Notes: a model not told the origin generated them from the sequence alone. 64,000 nt of DNA from Agapetus fuscipes (GCA_951799405.1 OX637363.1:6820001-6884000); one strand, 5' to 3'; shown: positions 42,901-52,543, numbered from the stretch's first letter. Numbers and translations are program-made.

Positions 42901-43217
42901 CCTTTTCGATTCTGAATATTCTAGCTATATGAATGCCCCCAGTACGGAATCCTTTTTTAAGCACATTTTGTAAAACATTTATTGATTTCCTGCCTTAATT
43001 GATTGACAACACTTCAAACTATGTGAACAGTCACATGTATTAGTTATTCAAGAACAAAAATCACAAAGGTGTAGCACATATTTCCACTTACAGACTTTTG
43101 AATTGTTGAACAGAGATGTCGCGGATAAGTTCAAAGTTGGATGACGTCTATCATTGACAGCCGCACTGTATGCAAGTTTACACTTGACGCCTATGCGTGC
43201 CACCCGCAGTCAAAGGG
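42901..43217. repeat. PiggyBac-like MITE, copy 2
   Basis: The left edge is TTAA (42897-42900) followed by CCTTTTCGATTCTG. The right edge is CAAAGGG followed by TTGA, one change from TTAA. A further related piece lies at 56524-56600 (TTAACCCTTTCGATTCTG), with a right-edge-like piece at 56215-56275. Confidence 0.55.
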
Positions 43218-43770
43218 TTGAGAAAAGATAAATAAATCTGTACCTACTAGTTTTGAAGTTTAATTTAAATAATAAAAATACAGACTCCTGATAATAAAGG
43301 AGTTTGTAAATGTATAGATAAAGGCAGATATGCTAAATACAATATATAACACTTCAGTATATTTTCAAGCCAATTGTATTGAAGTATGACTGTATATCCC
43401 ATGGAGTTATAATATAGGGGAGCGGTAACTAAAGTACTGAATTGGTTCATACTTGTTCCCTCTTGCGCTCCTCTTGTGTCAAACGTTGCAGTGGTACCCC
43501 GAATGTACGGCAGCAACAATTACAAATATTACGTATAAAGTATCACAATGGTTATAATTAAATGAGTGATAAAATTAAAATATACACTTCGAAAATATAA
43601 AATACTGGCATCAATTTTGGCGATCAAAATATTTATAATGCGTGTTATCTGTCAACTTTAGCTATTTCCGGTCAAATCGGCAGCCATTTTTTGCAATGGT
43701 ACCAACATTCAAGATTTTTTTTTTTGGGGTTTTGTTGAGTTTTTTGTACAAACGAAAATGCAACTGTGAA
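43218..43770. other. Unassigned AT-rich intron sequence
   Basis: TCTGTACCTACTAGTTTTGAAG near 43240 recurs near 56245. No gene is seen. Confidence 0.4.
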
Positions 43771-43960
43771 GTTCTTTGTTCTCTTTCTAACTAATGACCA
43801 TTTTCGTAAGTAACTTGAGACAGATATATATGTCTATTTTCGTTAAAATAACTTCTTGTCCACAGATGTTATTAGTCAATGGTATGTCCTGTCTCTAGCC
43901 TGGCCAAATGACATAATAGGGGAGTTTTACCTACCATTAAAACTCTTATTATGTTTCTAT

Positions 43961-44154
43961 AGATGTCTGGAGTCCATATTATGAGAGAAACAATCACTTT
44001 TCCCTTTTTATGTGGTTTTTTAGTCTATTCCTGGGTCTTTGATTAGCACTTTTTTACACTTTAGGCACTTTTCTACTCTATGGTCGCTTTTTCCCCATTT
44101 CCTGTCTTCCCATTTCCTGTTCCCCTATATCTCGGTCGCCATTTGTCATAAAGC
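43961..44154. repeat. DIRS inverted terminal repeat, left
   Basis: 194 bp from AGATGTCTGGAGTCC to TTTGTCATAAAGC, matching the reverse complement of 48874-49067 with very few differences. In element orientation this is the 3' end. Confidence 0.95.
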
Positions 44155-44180
44155 TCATAATACACCAGGTAGGGGTTACC

Positions 44181-44283
44181 TGGACTCCAGACATCTATAG
44201 AAACATAATAAGAGTTTTAATGGTAGGTAAAACTCCCCTATTATGTGTTCTGAAGAGATGTCTGGAGTCCATATTATGAGAGA
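44181..44283. repeat. DIRS internal complementary region
   Basis: 44181-44246 is the reverse complement of 43911-43976 and 44239-44283 is that of 49040-49084. The two parts overlap on TATTATGT, the presumed circle junction. It lies 35 bp beyond the recombinase stop, as in known DIRS elements. Confidence 0.95.
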
Positions 44284-44317
44284 TCTGTCTATTATCTCCT
44301 GGTGACCGGGGACGTCT

Positions 44318-47137
44318 TTATTTGATATTAACTGGTTGAAATAGACTCGCCAGGGAGGGATCTTCTGGAGCTGTATGTTTCAACATTTCTTTCTGATAGT
44401 ATTTTCTAAAAGTGTTTTCCTTTTTCCAGTTGCCTCTTTCCAGTATGTTATCTATTGGGTAGTTCTCCAGCCAATTAAGTGATGCGACCGCTGAACGTGT
44501 GCTGCCGGGAGTGGCCTCTACTCCTGCTGATTTTAGCGTGTTCTTTACCCATCCTCCTATGATTGTTCTTGTAGCTGCCTTCACTTGTCCTCGGGTGCTG
44601 ATGAACAGGTTATACAGATTTTGTCCTGATCTCCTTTCGCGTGATAGTTCAATCAGCTTTCTTATCCAGAAGACTGGGTTAACGTTGTGTTCCTTGGATT
44701 CCAGAAGTCTCCAACTAGATTGTCGGTGCTTGAGGGTATCTGTTTTTGATCCAAAGAATGGAATTAACACAATTGATGTGCCTTCGTCTAGAATGTTTCC
44801 TTCTGTGATATTTAGCAGGGTCAGATCGTGTACTCTTCTTCCTGAAGATAACAGAAGTAAGATTGCCGTTCTACACGAAACTTCATAGAGAGAATCTGAT
44901 CGAGGAGTGTTCCTGACTAGCCAGTCTTTCACTATTTGCGGATTCCACACAGGAGATTTAGGAGGATTGATCTTTGCCATTGCTATGGCTTTTAATGTAT
45001 GTTTCACTAGGAAATCTGAGCTAAGATTCTTTTTCGTCATAGGGTTGCAGAAGGTTACGATGGCTGACTTGTGTACCAGTATCGTCCTGTATGACAGTTT
45101 TTCGTTAATGAACAGTTGTGCTAGATACCTTGCCAATTGATTAGGGGATGGTGTGTTGGGATGGGTATTATTCGCCAGTATCCAGCGGCACCATCTTTGC
45201 CAAGCAGGTTTATATGTGTTGAGTGTGGAAGCTCGCCATCCTGACAGGAGCAGTTTTTTCTCTTCCGCGTTCCAGGAATTTAAGATACTGTCCCAGCCCC
45301 AATTTTCCACACTTCCATTTCCAGGTCTTGAATTCTGGGTGGTGGATTGCCTGTTGATGTGTCGATTAGTACTGACTCCAGGTTCGGTATTTGCATCGGC
45401 GGTGCGAGTGATCGACGAATTAAGTCTGGCCGCCAGAAGGCCCTCTGCCACCTCGGGACCACGAGTAGGTAAGTTCCGGTTGACCCGTTTAGGTGCCTCA
45501 GGATCCTCGGTATAAGGTTTGGCGGAGGAAATATCCAGCCCAGATTGTAGAGCCAGTGCCGACTGAAGGCGTTTTGAAAGATTGCGCATGAGTCTGTGGA
45601 GTCTCTGGACACGTAAGTTGAACTCATGTGTGCCGTGGTGGATGCGAACAGGTCTATATCTGGTACTCCGAAATGATTGAAAATGGCCTTCGTTGCTGTT
45701 GGTAAGAGATGCCACTCTGGAGGGGATCTTCCTCTTGATAGGTGATCTGCGTCTCCATTGTATCTTCCCGGTAGGTACTGCGCTGTTAGCGAGATTTCCC
45801 ATTGGTCTGCCAGAGTCAACAGATCTCGGGTAAGTTTTAGGAGTGTTTTGGATCTGGTGCCCCCTTCCTTGCGGATGTAGGCTACTACTGTCTTGTTGTC
45901 TGATTGTATCAGAATTTCGGAGCCGGAAAGGTCGTGCGCTGTGCGTTGCAGGGTTGCAAAAACAGCGAACATCTCTTTTCGGTTGGAGTGCCACTTCTTT
46001 TGTTGAATGGTCCACTGTCCTGACAGCATCAAGTCGTCCAGAGTTGCTCCCCAAGCTAAGTCTGACGCATCTGTTGTCAAGAAATGTCTGAAGGTTTCCC
46101 TGTGGATGGGACTTGATTCGTTCACATTCCCTATCCACCACTCTATTTCTTGTAAGCTGTCCTCGGTCATTTGTATGGACCTTCTTGGTGACAGGTGCTT
46201 CAGTGGCTTGCTCGCTATCTGCAATTGTCTGCAGTGGAGTCGACCTCTTTTCACCATAAAGCTGGCAAAGTTTAGTCTTCCTAGGAGACTCTCCGCCAGC
46301 TTTAAGGACCATTTTCGAGAAGTCAGTATTGCTCGAAGCGAGTGGCACAATGCCTCTTGCTTCCGTTCTGAAAGGAATTTGCAATTGTTGTGCGTGTCCC
46401 AAACGATTCCCAAGTATTCTAATTGTTGAATGGGGAAGAGCACTGACTTCTGGAGATTTACATACCACCCCAGAGATTGTAGGATATCTACTGCTAGATG
46501 CGATTGCCGACAAAGATCCTCCTTGGATTGGTTCGCAAGGAGGAAGTCGTCGAGGTAAACGATTGTCCGGATACCTCGTTGCCGCAGTAGTTGGGCTACC
46601 CAATTTGTGAGGGTTGCAAACATTCTGGGGGCAGATGAAAGGCCAAAGGGCAGACTTGTCATCTGAAGTAATTCTCCTCGATAGACCAGTCGCAAGAATC
46701 TCCGATGTTTCTGTGCTATTGGGAGATGAAAGTAGGCTTGCGATAGGTCTATTTTCGACAACCAATCGTTTGGCTGCAGAAACTCTGGCACTTTGTAGTG
46801 GCTTATGAGTTTGAACGGAGCTGGGTCTAGGAAGAAGTTTAACGCTTTCAGGTTGAAAATCATTCTCGAGGAACCGTCCGATTTGGGTGTTAGGAACATT
46901 TTTGATAAGAAGCTGGGAGATGACTCCGCTGCCTCTATAACGCCGGATTCGGTCATTTCTTTTATTTGAGAGTCCATTTCGGGTGAAGGAGTCGTCTGGT
47001 ATAGCATTAAGGTCTTCTTGTGTGGTAATATCAGAGGGGGAATTGCGATGAAAGGTATTTTTACTCCGATTATCATCTTCAGGATGTGGTTTGGTGCTCC
47101 GAGTGACGTCCAAACCTTGAGGGAGGACTTCAAGCAT
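44318..47137 (-). CDS. DIRS tyrosine recombinase frame (939 codons)
   Basis: The recognisable domain occupies about residues 625-925. It has an N-terminal SAM-like part (STLNTYKPAWQRWCRWI, LARYLAQL) and a catalytic part with SSGRRVHDLTLL (Arg at 767-768), GSTRSAVASLNW (Arg 881) and FRKYYQKEM (Tyr 913-914). It would join the circular DNA copy into the chromosome in place of a DDE integrase. The HxxR histidine position is occupied by Gly 878. Residues 1-615 overlap the RT-RNase H gene in another frame and show no domain. They may be non-functional open sequence, so the protein could start later or be made by splicing or frameshift. The frame uses an ATG at 47137 and is in the same phase as Gag, 24 bp after its stop. 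Confidence 0.85.
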   Translation of the reverse strand: MLEVLPQGLDVTRSTKPHPEDDNRSKNTFHRNSPSDITTQEDLNAIPDDSFTRNGLSNKRNDRIRRYRGSGVISQLLIKNVPNTQIGRFLENDFQPESVKLLPRPSSVQTHKPLQSARVSAAKRLVVENRPIASLLSSPNSTETSEILATGLSRRITSDDKSALWPFICPQNVCNPHKLGSPTTAATRYPDNRLPRRLPPCEPIQGGSLSAIASSSRYPTISGVVCKSPEVSALPHSTIRILGNRLGHAQQLQIPFRTEARGIVPLASSNTDFSKMVLKAGGESPRKTKLCQLYGEKRSTPLQTIADSEQATEAPVTKKVHTNDRGQLTRNRVVDRECERIKSHPQGNLQTFLDNRCVRLSLGSNSGRLDAVRTVDHSTKEVALQPKRDVRCFCNPATHSARPFRLRNSDTIRQQDSSSLHPQGRGHQIQNTPKTYPRSVDSGRPMGNLANSAVPTGKIQWRRRSPIKRKIPSRVASLTNSNEGHFQSFRSTRYRPVRIHHGTHEFNLRVQRLHRLMRNLSKRLQSALALQSGLDISSAKPYTEDPEAPKRVNRNLPTRGPEVAEGLLAARLNSSITRTADANTEPGVSTNRHINRQSTTQNSRPGNGSVENWGWDSILNSWNAEEKKLLLSGWRASTLNTYKPAWQRWCRWILANNTHPNTPSPNQLARYLAQLFINEKLSYRTILVHKSAIVTFCNPMTKKNLSSDFLVKHTLKAIAMAKINPPKSPVWNPQIVKDWLVRNTPRSDSLYEVSCRTAILLLLSSGRRVHDLTLLNITEGNILDEGTSIVLIPFFGSKTDTLKHRQSSWRLLESKEHNVNPVFWIRKLIELSRERRSGQNLYNLFISTRGQVKAATRTIIGGWVKNTLKSAGVEATPGSTRSAVASLNWLENYPIDNILERGNWKKENTFRKYYQKEMLKHTAPEDPSLASLFQPVNIK
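45280..47133 (-). CDS. DIRS reverse transcriptase-RNase H frame
   Basis: The protein contains DSQIKEMTESGVIEAAES, then KSDGSSRMIFNLKALN, SKIDLSQAYFHLPI, LPFGLSSAPRMFATLTNW and the catalytic IVYLDDFLLAN (Asp pair at about 195-196). An RNase H domain follows from about residue 350, with TTDASDLAWGA and LIQSDNKTVVAYI. It copies the element RNA into DNA. The listed start is a TTG. The frame is already open upstream into the Gag gene (+1 relative to Gag) without an ATG, and the first ATG is about 20 codons in. Expression by frameshifting from Gag or by internal initiation is therefore possible. No inactivating stop is present. Confidence 0.93.
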   Translation of the reverse strand: MKSSLKVWTSLGAPNHILKMIIGVKIPFIAIPPLILPHKKTLMLYQTTPSPEMDSQIKEMTESGVIEAAESSPSFLSKMFLTPKSDGSSRMIFNLKALNFFLDPAPFKLISHYKVPEFLQPNDWLSKIDLSQAYFHLPIAQKHRRFLRLVYRGELLQMTSLPFGLSSAPRMFATLTNWVAQLLRQRGIRTIVYLDDFLLANQSKEDLCRQSHLAVDILQSLGWYVNLQKSVLFPIQQLEYLGIVWDTHNNCKFLSERKQEALCHSLRAILTSRKWSLKLAESLLGRLNFASFMVKRGRLHCRQLQIASKPLKHLSPRRSIQMTEDSLQEIEWWIGNVNESSPIHRETFRHFLTTDASDLAWGATLDDLMLSGQWTIQQKKWHSNRKEMFAVFATLQRTAHDLSGSEILIQSDNKTVVAYIRKEGGTRSKTLLKLTRDLLTLADQWEISLTAQYLPGRYNGDADHLSRGRSPPEWHLLPTATKAIFNHFGVPDIDLFASTTAHMSSTYVSRDSTDSCAIFQNAFSRHWLYNLGWIFPPPNLIPRILRHLNGSTGTYLLVVPRWQRAFWRPDLIRRSLAPPMQIPNLESVLIDTSTGNPPPRIQDLEMEVWKIGAGTVS

Positions 47138-47158
47138 CCTCCGCGAAATGGTTTCTTG

Positions 47159-48295
47159 TCATTTTCGTGGATGCCTCCCTCTGTCTCCTTTGGGGTTTCC
47201 TGACCGTGCGTTTTTCCCCGCCCTTTTCCCTCTTGAAGAGAAATTTGGAAGGTCTCTAAGGCCTCGATTGCTTTCTGCGGTGGGTCGTTGCTGCCCTCGA
47301 AAAAACTGATTCCTTTTCTGTACAGGAACGTGCGGTTTCGATGAGGTGCTGGGTTGAGGGCACCGGGCCTTCACTGACAATTTGTCGGTGGTCCCCACTC
47401 TAGAGAGAAAAGACGTGAGCCTGTCTTTTCCAAACAAGTGTTCGGTACTTGGCGGGATTTTGCTTAATCCCTCTCTCACATGCTCTTCCTTAACTTGCCC
47501 CAGCACAGCCTTCCTGCGGAACTGGAGGGCCTCTGTCCGTCTCCCACATACCATCTGGAGGATGTCTTCCGAGACTTTTTGGTATGGCGAGTCAAGAGCG
47601 AACAGCGTTTGGACCTTTTCGAAAAGGGCTTTCTTCGTCAAGGTCGTATCGCCCTGGGCCCCCCAGTTGACCAAGGCCTGGAGCCCCGACTGGAACTCCT
47701 CTTTCTGGATGAGGAGGGCGTGGGACATGGCTGCAAACGACCGCTCGAGTGAAGCCTGGGTAGGGGAGCTCACGTCGCACTGGCGAAGTTCGTCGTTCAC
47801 CGCCAGGTCGACGAACGCTGGTTCTGCCAGGTACCTTTTCTGCACCTCTACGTACCTAACTCCGCCCCAGTTTTCACTGTCGAAGTGCTGGAGCTTTTGG
47901 AGTGCTTCGACCCTATTGCTCTTGGCCCTGGGGTGAGCTGGTTCTTTCACCGTTGTGGAGGCTTCCTGGAAGTTCAGCAGTAGCTCTTCCTGGGCCTCCT
48001 CCTCCTCTTCCAGTCCCGGAGGTTGTTCGAGAAAGTTGCTGGAAGAGTTTCCTGCCGCTGATTCAATGGGATTTCCCGTAGAGCTGGCGGGCCGGTCCCC
48101 GAAAACCGCGTTCGTCAGCATCCCGATCTGGGAAATCAGGTAGTCCATCCTTGGATCCAAGGCCACCCTCAGCCGTTTCTGACGCCGCGGCGGCGAATCT
48201 GATCCCGAAGTCTCATATCCGCGTTTTTGAGACACATCGCCTGAATCTTGCGAGATTTCGGCGGGGGGTTGCCCTTCATTATTTTCGCAACTCAT
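47159..48295 (-). CDS. DIRS Gag-like protein (378 aa)
   Basis: The frame opens with a true ATG at 48295 and ends 22 bp before the recombinase-frame ATG. The N-terminal third is acidic and Ser/Pro-rich with SGSDSPPRRQKRLRV, a possible basic nuclear signal. The middle contains ALDPRMDYLISQIG, then GVRYVEVQKRYLAEPAFVD and LVNWGAQGD. The C-terminus is basic (GQQRPTAESNRG, KGDRGRHPRK). No zinc knuckle is seen. The position upstream of RT and its composition fit the first frame of DIRS elements, which is assumed to bind nucleic acid and assemble particles. That function is inferred from position only. Confidence 0.8.
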   Translation of the reverse strand: MSCENNEGQPPAEISQDSGDVSQKRGYETSGSDSPPRRQKRLRVALDPRMDYLISQIGMLTNAVFGDRPASSTGNPIESAAGNSSSNFLEQPPGLEEEEEAQEELLLNFQEASTTVKEPAHPRAKSNRVEALQKLQHFDSENWGGVRYVEVQKRYLAEPAFVDLAVNDELRQCDVSSPTQASLERSFAAMSHALLIQKEEFQSGLQALVNWGAQGDTTLTKKALFEKVQTLFALDSPYQKVSEDILQMVCGRRTEALQFRRKAVLGQVKEEHVREGLSKIPPSTEHLFGKDRLTSFLSRVGTTDKLSVKARCPQPSTSSKPHVPVQKRNQFFRGQQRPTAESNRGLRDLPNFSSRGKRAGKNARSGNPKGDRGRHPRK

Positions 48296-48342
48296 GACAC
48301 TACTTTGGATCTTTTTCGCCGATGTATAAAATTCTATTAAAA

Positions 48343-48771
48343 ATAACGAAAAATCTTGTTTCGTAAAAATGGCGGCGTGGTATAACCAACAAAAAAAAAA
48401 CTAATGCATATGCACACTTTTAACCACCACAATTTCACCTGTTTTAGTTTCAAACTTGCACTCAATTGTTCACAAGATGGTGAAATAACGAAAAATCTTG
48501 TTTCGTAAAAATGGCGGCGTGGTATAACCAACAAAAAAAAACTAATGCATATGCACACTTTTAACCACCACAATTTCACCTGTTTTAGTTTCAAACTTGC
48601 ACTCAATTGTTCACAAGATGGTGAAATAACGAAAAATCTTGTTTCGTAAAAATGGCGGCGTGGTATAACCAACAAAAAAAAACTAATGCCTATGCACACT
48701 TTTAACCACCACAATTTCACCTGTTTTAGTTTCAAACTTGCACTCAATTGTTCACAAGATCGTGAAATAAC
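48343..48771 (-). repeat. Three tandem 141-142-bp repeats in the DIRS leader
   Basis: Three nearly identical copies start at 48343, 48485 and 48626. Each contains CGAAAAATCTTGTTTCG, AAAATGGCGGCGTGGTATAACC and TAATGCATATGCACAC or a one-base variant. They lie between the right terminal repeat and the Gag ATG, where a promoter would be expected. The 136-codon frame across them is a product of the repeat. Confidence 0.9.
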
Positions 48772-48873
48772 ACTGGTAACTGTTTTTAAAATGTTTCTGC
48801 CCAGGAATATGCCAATTACCTCAAATTTTCGAAAGAGGAATCAACTGACATGTGACCACAAAGGGAAAATGAC

Positions 48874-49067
48874 GCTTTATGACAAATGGCGACCGAGATA
48901 TAGGGGAACAGGAAATGGGAAGACAGGAAATGGGGAAAAAGCGACCATAGAGTAGAAAAGTGCCTAAAGTGTAAAAAAGTGCTAATCAAAGACCCAGGAA
49001 TAGACTAAAAAACCACATAAAAAGGGAAAAGTGATTGTTTCTCTCATAATATGGACTCCAGACATCT
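48874..49067. repeat. DIRS inverted terminal repeat, right
   Basis: 194 bp from GCTTTATGACAAATGGCG to GACTCCAGACATCT, the reverse complement of 43961-44154. In element orientation this is the 5' end. Confidence 0.95.
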
Positions 49068-49084
49068 CTTCAGAACACATAATA

Positions 49085-49600
49085 TTTTTTTTCCTTGTTT
49101 AAATGTGCGAACTCCTCTGATTTTATTTGAAAGTTATACTGTCCCAAAAATATTTTTTTCAACCACCAAAACTAACTTGTTTTCTTTTTATATGAACTGA
49201 CGAAAACATGTGCACACTATTTCAAGACCTTAACAAATGAATAGAGTTGCCATAAATAAATGTGGTTGACATCACCTGGCCAGGTTGCTAAGGAAATAGC
49301 TTTCTCTATTAAATTATTGGTTGCTATCAACAATATTACCTAGACCGCAGGGGCGTGCATCGCACACAGGCGCATGCGCCTCATAGGTAGGCAATACATG
49401 GTAAAAAACACATTTAAGCTTGGTATTGAGATTTAAAATTCAAAATTTAAGTTTGATTGGAGCCCTCATTAGCACTTCAGTCAATTTTAATTAATATTTA
49501 TTCTAAAATGTATTTGCCTATACCCTATGCACGCGCCTCCTAGACCTGTGACATACGCCCGAGATTAAAAAAAATAATTGCAAGCACATATTATCTAGAA
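49085..49600. other. Unassigned intron sequence
   Basis: Nothing recognisable follows the DIRS right end. Confidence 0.4.
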
Positions 49601-49880
49601 TGTCCCGTCAATATTTGGTAGAATTCTTGCATTCCATTGCAGAGGCCTGGGGTGTCCGAAAAGGTTTCTCTTTTCAGTTATTTCTTCAAATCCAAAATAA
49701 AAGTACTGGCAAGGCTTACCCAGTTTTCGTAAAAAAAAAATGAGAACTAGCCCTATCGTGAGCTGCGAAACCTCCACTTCAAGTGAAGCTATTGGCGTGC
49801 GACCACTTCGTGGATAACGCTGCTAGAAGTTACACTTGTGTGCAGCTTAATTGCGCTTAGAAATAGTGTGCGCATTGTTA
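49600..49880 (+). repeat. SINE B, diverged copy
   Basis: TTGGTAGAATTCTTGCATTCC, TGTCCGAAAAGG, GAGAACTAGCCC and AAGTGAAGCTATTGGCG. The B box is lost. Confidence 0.6.
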
Positions 49881-50424
49881 AGTGTGTTTTTATGTAATTA
49901 ATTTATTGATTAAATTTATTAACAGTCCATTTCAGGATGCTGCATTGCCTTTATGTCCCCATTAATAACAACATATATATATTTTATGCCTTCATTAGCT
50001 TGCTGTTTTATACCCACGCAGAAGAAGATGATGCTGATTATAATGCATAAAATATCGCCACCTTAAAGGTAAAACTGCATAAGTGCTGATTCACAGATTT
50101 GAGAAATCGTAGATAAAAATTTTTATTGGGTTTAACTTCTCATAGTAAGTGAACTCATTATAAACAAGTGCTCATAACAAACTTCTAAATTAGTTTTCTC
50201 TTGTAGGAAAAGAGGTGCATTTATTGCTTAATATGTCACTTATTCAGTTTTACCTTTAACGTATCGATATGTAAATAATTTCCTATACATATTTTTATGC
50301 TTTTTTTATCAATTTCAAATAATCAACTACATCCAAAAGAGAAACATCAACTAAGCTCCTTTGCAGTGACACACTGTCATAAAAGGCGCTATATAAATTC
50401 TGCATTAATAATAATAATCATGTA
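49881..50424. other. Unassigned, with LINE tail trace
   Basis: CATAAAAGGCGCTATATAAA, then TTCTGCATTAATAATAATAAT near 50375-50410 is a phrase typical of L2-type LINE 3' ends. The rest is unassigned. Confidence 0.45.
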
Positions 50425-50690
50425 GTCTAATCTAATCTAAGCTGCAAAGATATTATGTAACATTGGAAATTCACATTACATGCATTCTCACAAGCAGACA
50501 TGTACAAGTTCGCGCCTGCGCATGCCGCATGTGAACCTACAACATAAAAACCAAATCTCAAATGGGCATACACCCTGCAACTCCTGCCGACCTTCCCTCA
50601 AGCAGGGGTGACATTGGCAAAGTGAACCACTCTCTACAGCATGGGTGGTCAGCCGTATACCAACCTTTAAGTCAAGGATAATTTAAATCT
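50425..50690 (-). repeat. RTE-A LINE 3' end
   Basis: CTAATCTAATCTAAGCTGC to CCAACCTTTAAGTCAAGG. A small + strand tail piece (about 50694-50730, CTTGCAACTTAGATTAGATT) follows. Confidence 0.75.
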
Positions 50691-50909
50691 TAAATGGAAT
50701 ATATCTTGCAACTTAGATTAGATTAGATGAAAATTCATGTTGTCTATGATACTTTCAACACAGCAGACCTCCGATAATCTCACATCCTGTTTTAGTCTTT
50801 GGAAATAGTTGATTGTTGATATGATGCTGTCTTTTCCATGTAAATAATGATTAATAATAGTGAATGTTGCATGCTCGCCTCTAACTCCGCTGCCTTCTTG
50901 TTTTGACAG

Positions 50910-50995
50910 ACCTCCAGAACACGGCAATGCCCGACGAGAGAGCCGTCATGACTTATGTGTCCTCGTACTACCATTGCTTTTCTGGTGCACAAAAG
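50910..50995 (+). CDS. Actn: Alpha-actinin alternative exon 4b (CH2 domain)
   Basis: This is the second version of the 86-bp CH2 exon: [20 protein letters not shown], then YHCFSGAQK. It differs from exon 4a at about eight of 29 positions (for example QNTAM for [17 protein letters not shown] for SCYYHAFQGAQQ). The acceptor is TTTGACAG before 50910 and the donor GTTTGTCC starts at 50996. Phases equal those of 4a. It sits about 0.7 kb before the next constant exon, whereas 4a lies 9.2 kb upstream. Differences fall in the part of CH2 that faces the regulatory and phosphoinositide-binding region in known alpha-actinins, so isoform-specific actin-binding control is plausible. Confidence 0.95.
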
Positions 50996-51683
50996 GTTTG
51001 TCCCTAAATACGCAGCCTATACACATGTTAACTGCAGCACTGCCATCTGTGATTTACAGTGTGAAACAATAGATTTAGCCAAGACTCGAACCACTTAACC
51101 TCCAATGCAAACTGAATATTTTTATTTTATTTACATAGCTTGGAGAAACAGTAAATTGCTTCTGTTTTCATCAAAATATATTCCTATCTTTGTTATACTT
51201 CTTCAAGTATTAAAAAAATATACTGTACTAATATCCCTTTATTTTATCAGTAATTTTCAACTTTAGATGTAGAGGCATCTCTGAAAATTATATTAAAGTT
51301 GTTGACAGTCAAATACCTACTGTTGATTTTTTATTTACTTGGTTTCTTCCCAAATACAAGTAGGTTCTGATTAGCTGAAATGCGGATGAACTTTTTTGAT
51401 CCATTTAGAGATAAATTAACAACTATTCTCCCCAGGTTATCTCAACATTATAAAATATTGTCAAATGCCTTTAAGGAGATTGAACTGAATACCTTTTGAT
51501 AAATAATCTAAAGTGACGGTCAATCGACTATGAACAGTCTTTTCACTTAAATACTCCATTTAAAGATTATTGAATTTATAAAATATGTAAAGATATGAGA
51601 GACTGTCAATTAAGGTAGAATTGTAAATATGATGTTTTCCTTGATTTACTGAGGAATAACGATAATTTTGATTGACTTTCTAG
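50996..51683. other. Actinin intron, repeat-poor
   Basis: AT-rich sequence without any recognised element. It separates exon 4b from constant exon 5. Confidence 0.5.
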
Positions 51684-52439
<756 letters not shown>

Positions 52440-52543
52440 TTGCTGGAATGGATCAGGCGCACCATGCCGTGGTTAGGAAGCCGCCAGACTGACAACTCCC
52501 TTGCCGGCTGCCAGAAGAAGCTGGAGGACTACCGTACTTACAG
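52440..52543 (+). CDS. Actn: Alpha-actinin exon 6 (spectrin repeat 1 start)
   Basis: This exon encodes LLEWIRRTMPWLGSRQTDNS, then LAGCQKKLEDYRTYR, the first helix of spectrin repeat 1. LLEWIRRT.PWL is the conserved opening of the actinin rod. The acceptor is CTTTCAG before 52440 and the donor GTACAACT starts at 52544. The entry phase is 0 and the exit phase 2. Confidence 0.96.

Larger units (their letters stand above)
43911..49084 (-). mobile_element. Complete DIRS-type tyrosine-recombinase retrotransposon (5,174 bp)
   Basis: The element has inverted terminal repeats of exactly 194 bp (43961-44154 and 48874-49067), outer extensions of 50 and 17 bp, and an internal complementary region (44181-44283). 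Three minus-strand frames encode Gag-like, RT-RNase H and tyrosine recombinase proteins. ACATAATA occurs at both outer edges (43911-43918 and 49077-49084). The internal region equals the reverse complement of the left end (66 bp) joined to that of the right end (45 bp), overlapping at this 8-mer. This is the DIRS1 arrangement, used to rebuild the ends through a circular intermediate. The 5' leader carries three 141-142-bp repeats. It lies antisense to actinin, between the alternative exons 4a and 4b. Confidence 0.95.

Noticed and set aside
47382..47936. 184-codon + strand frame
   Set aside because: It is the shadow of the DIRS Gag-like gene.
48337..48747. 136-codon frame with internal protein repeats
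   Set aside because: It arises from the tandem repeat in the DIRS leader. It has no ATG-led domain and no relation to known proteins.
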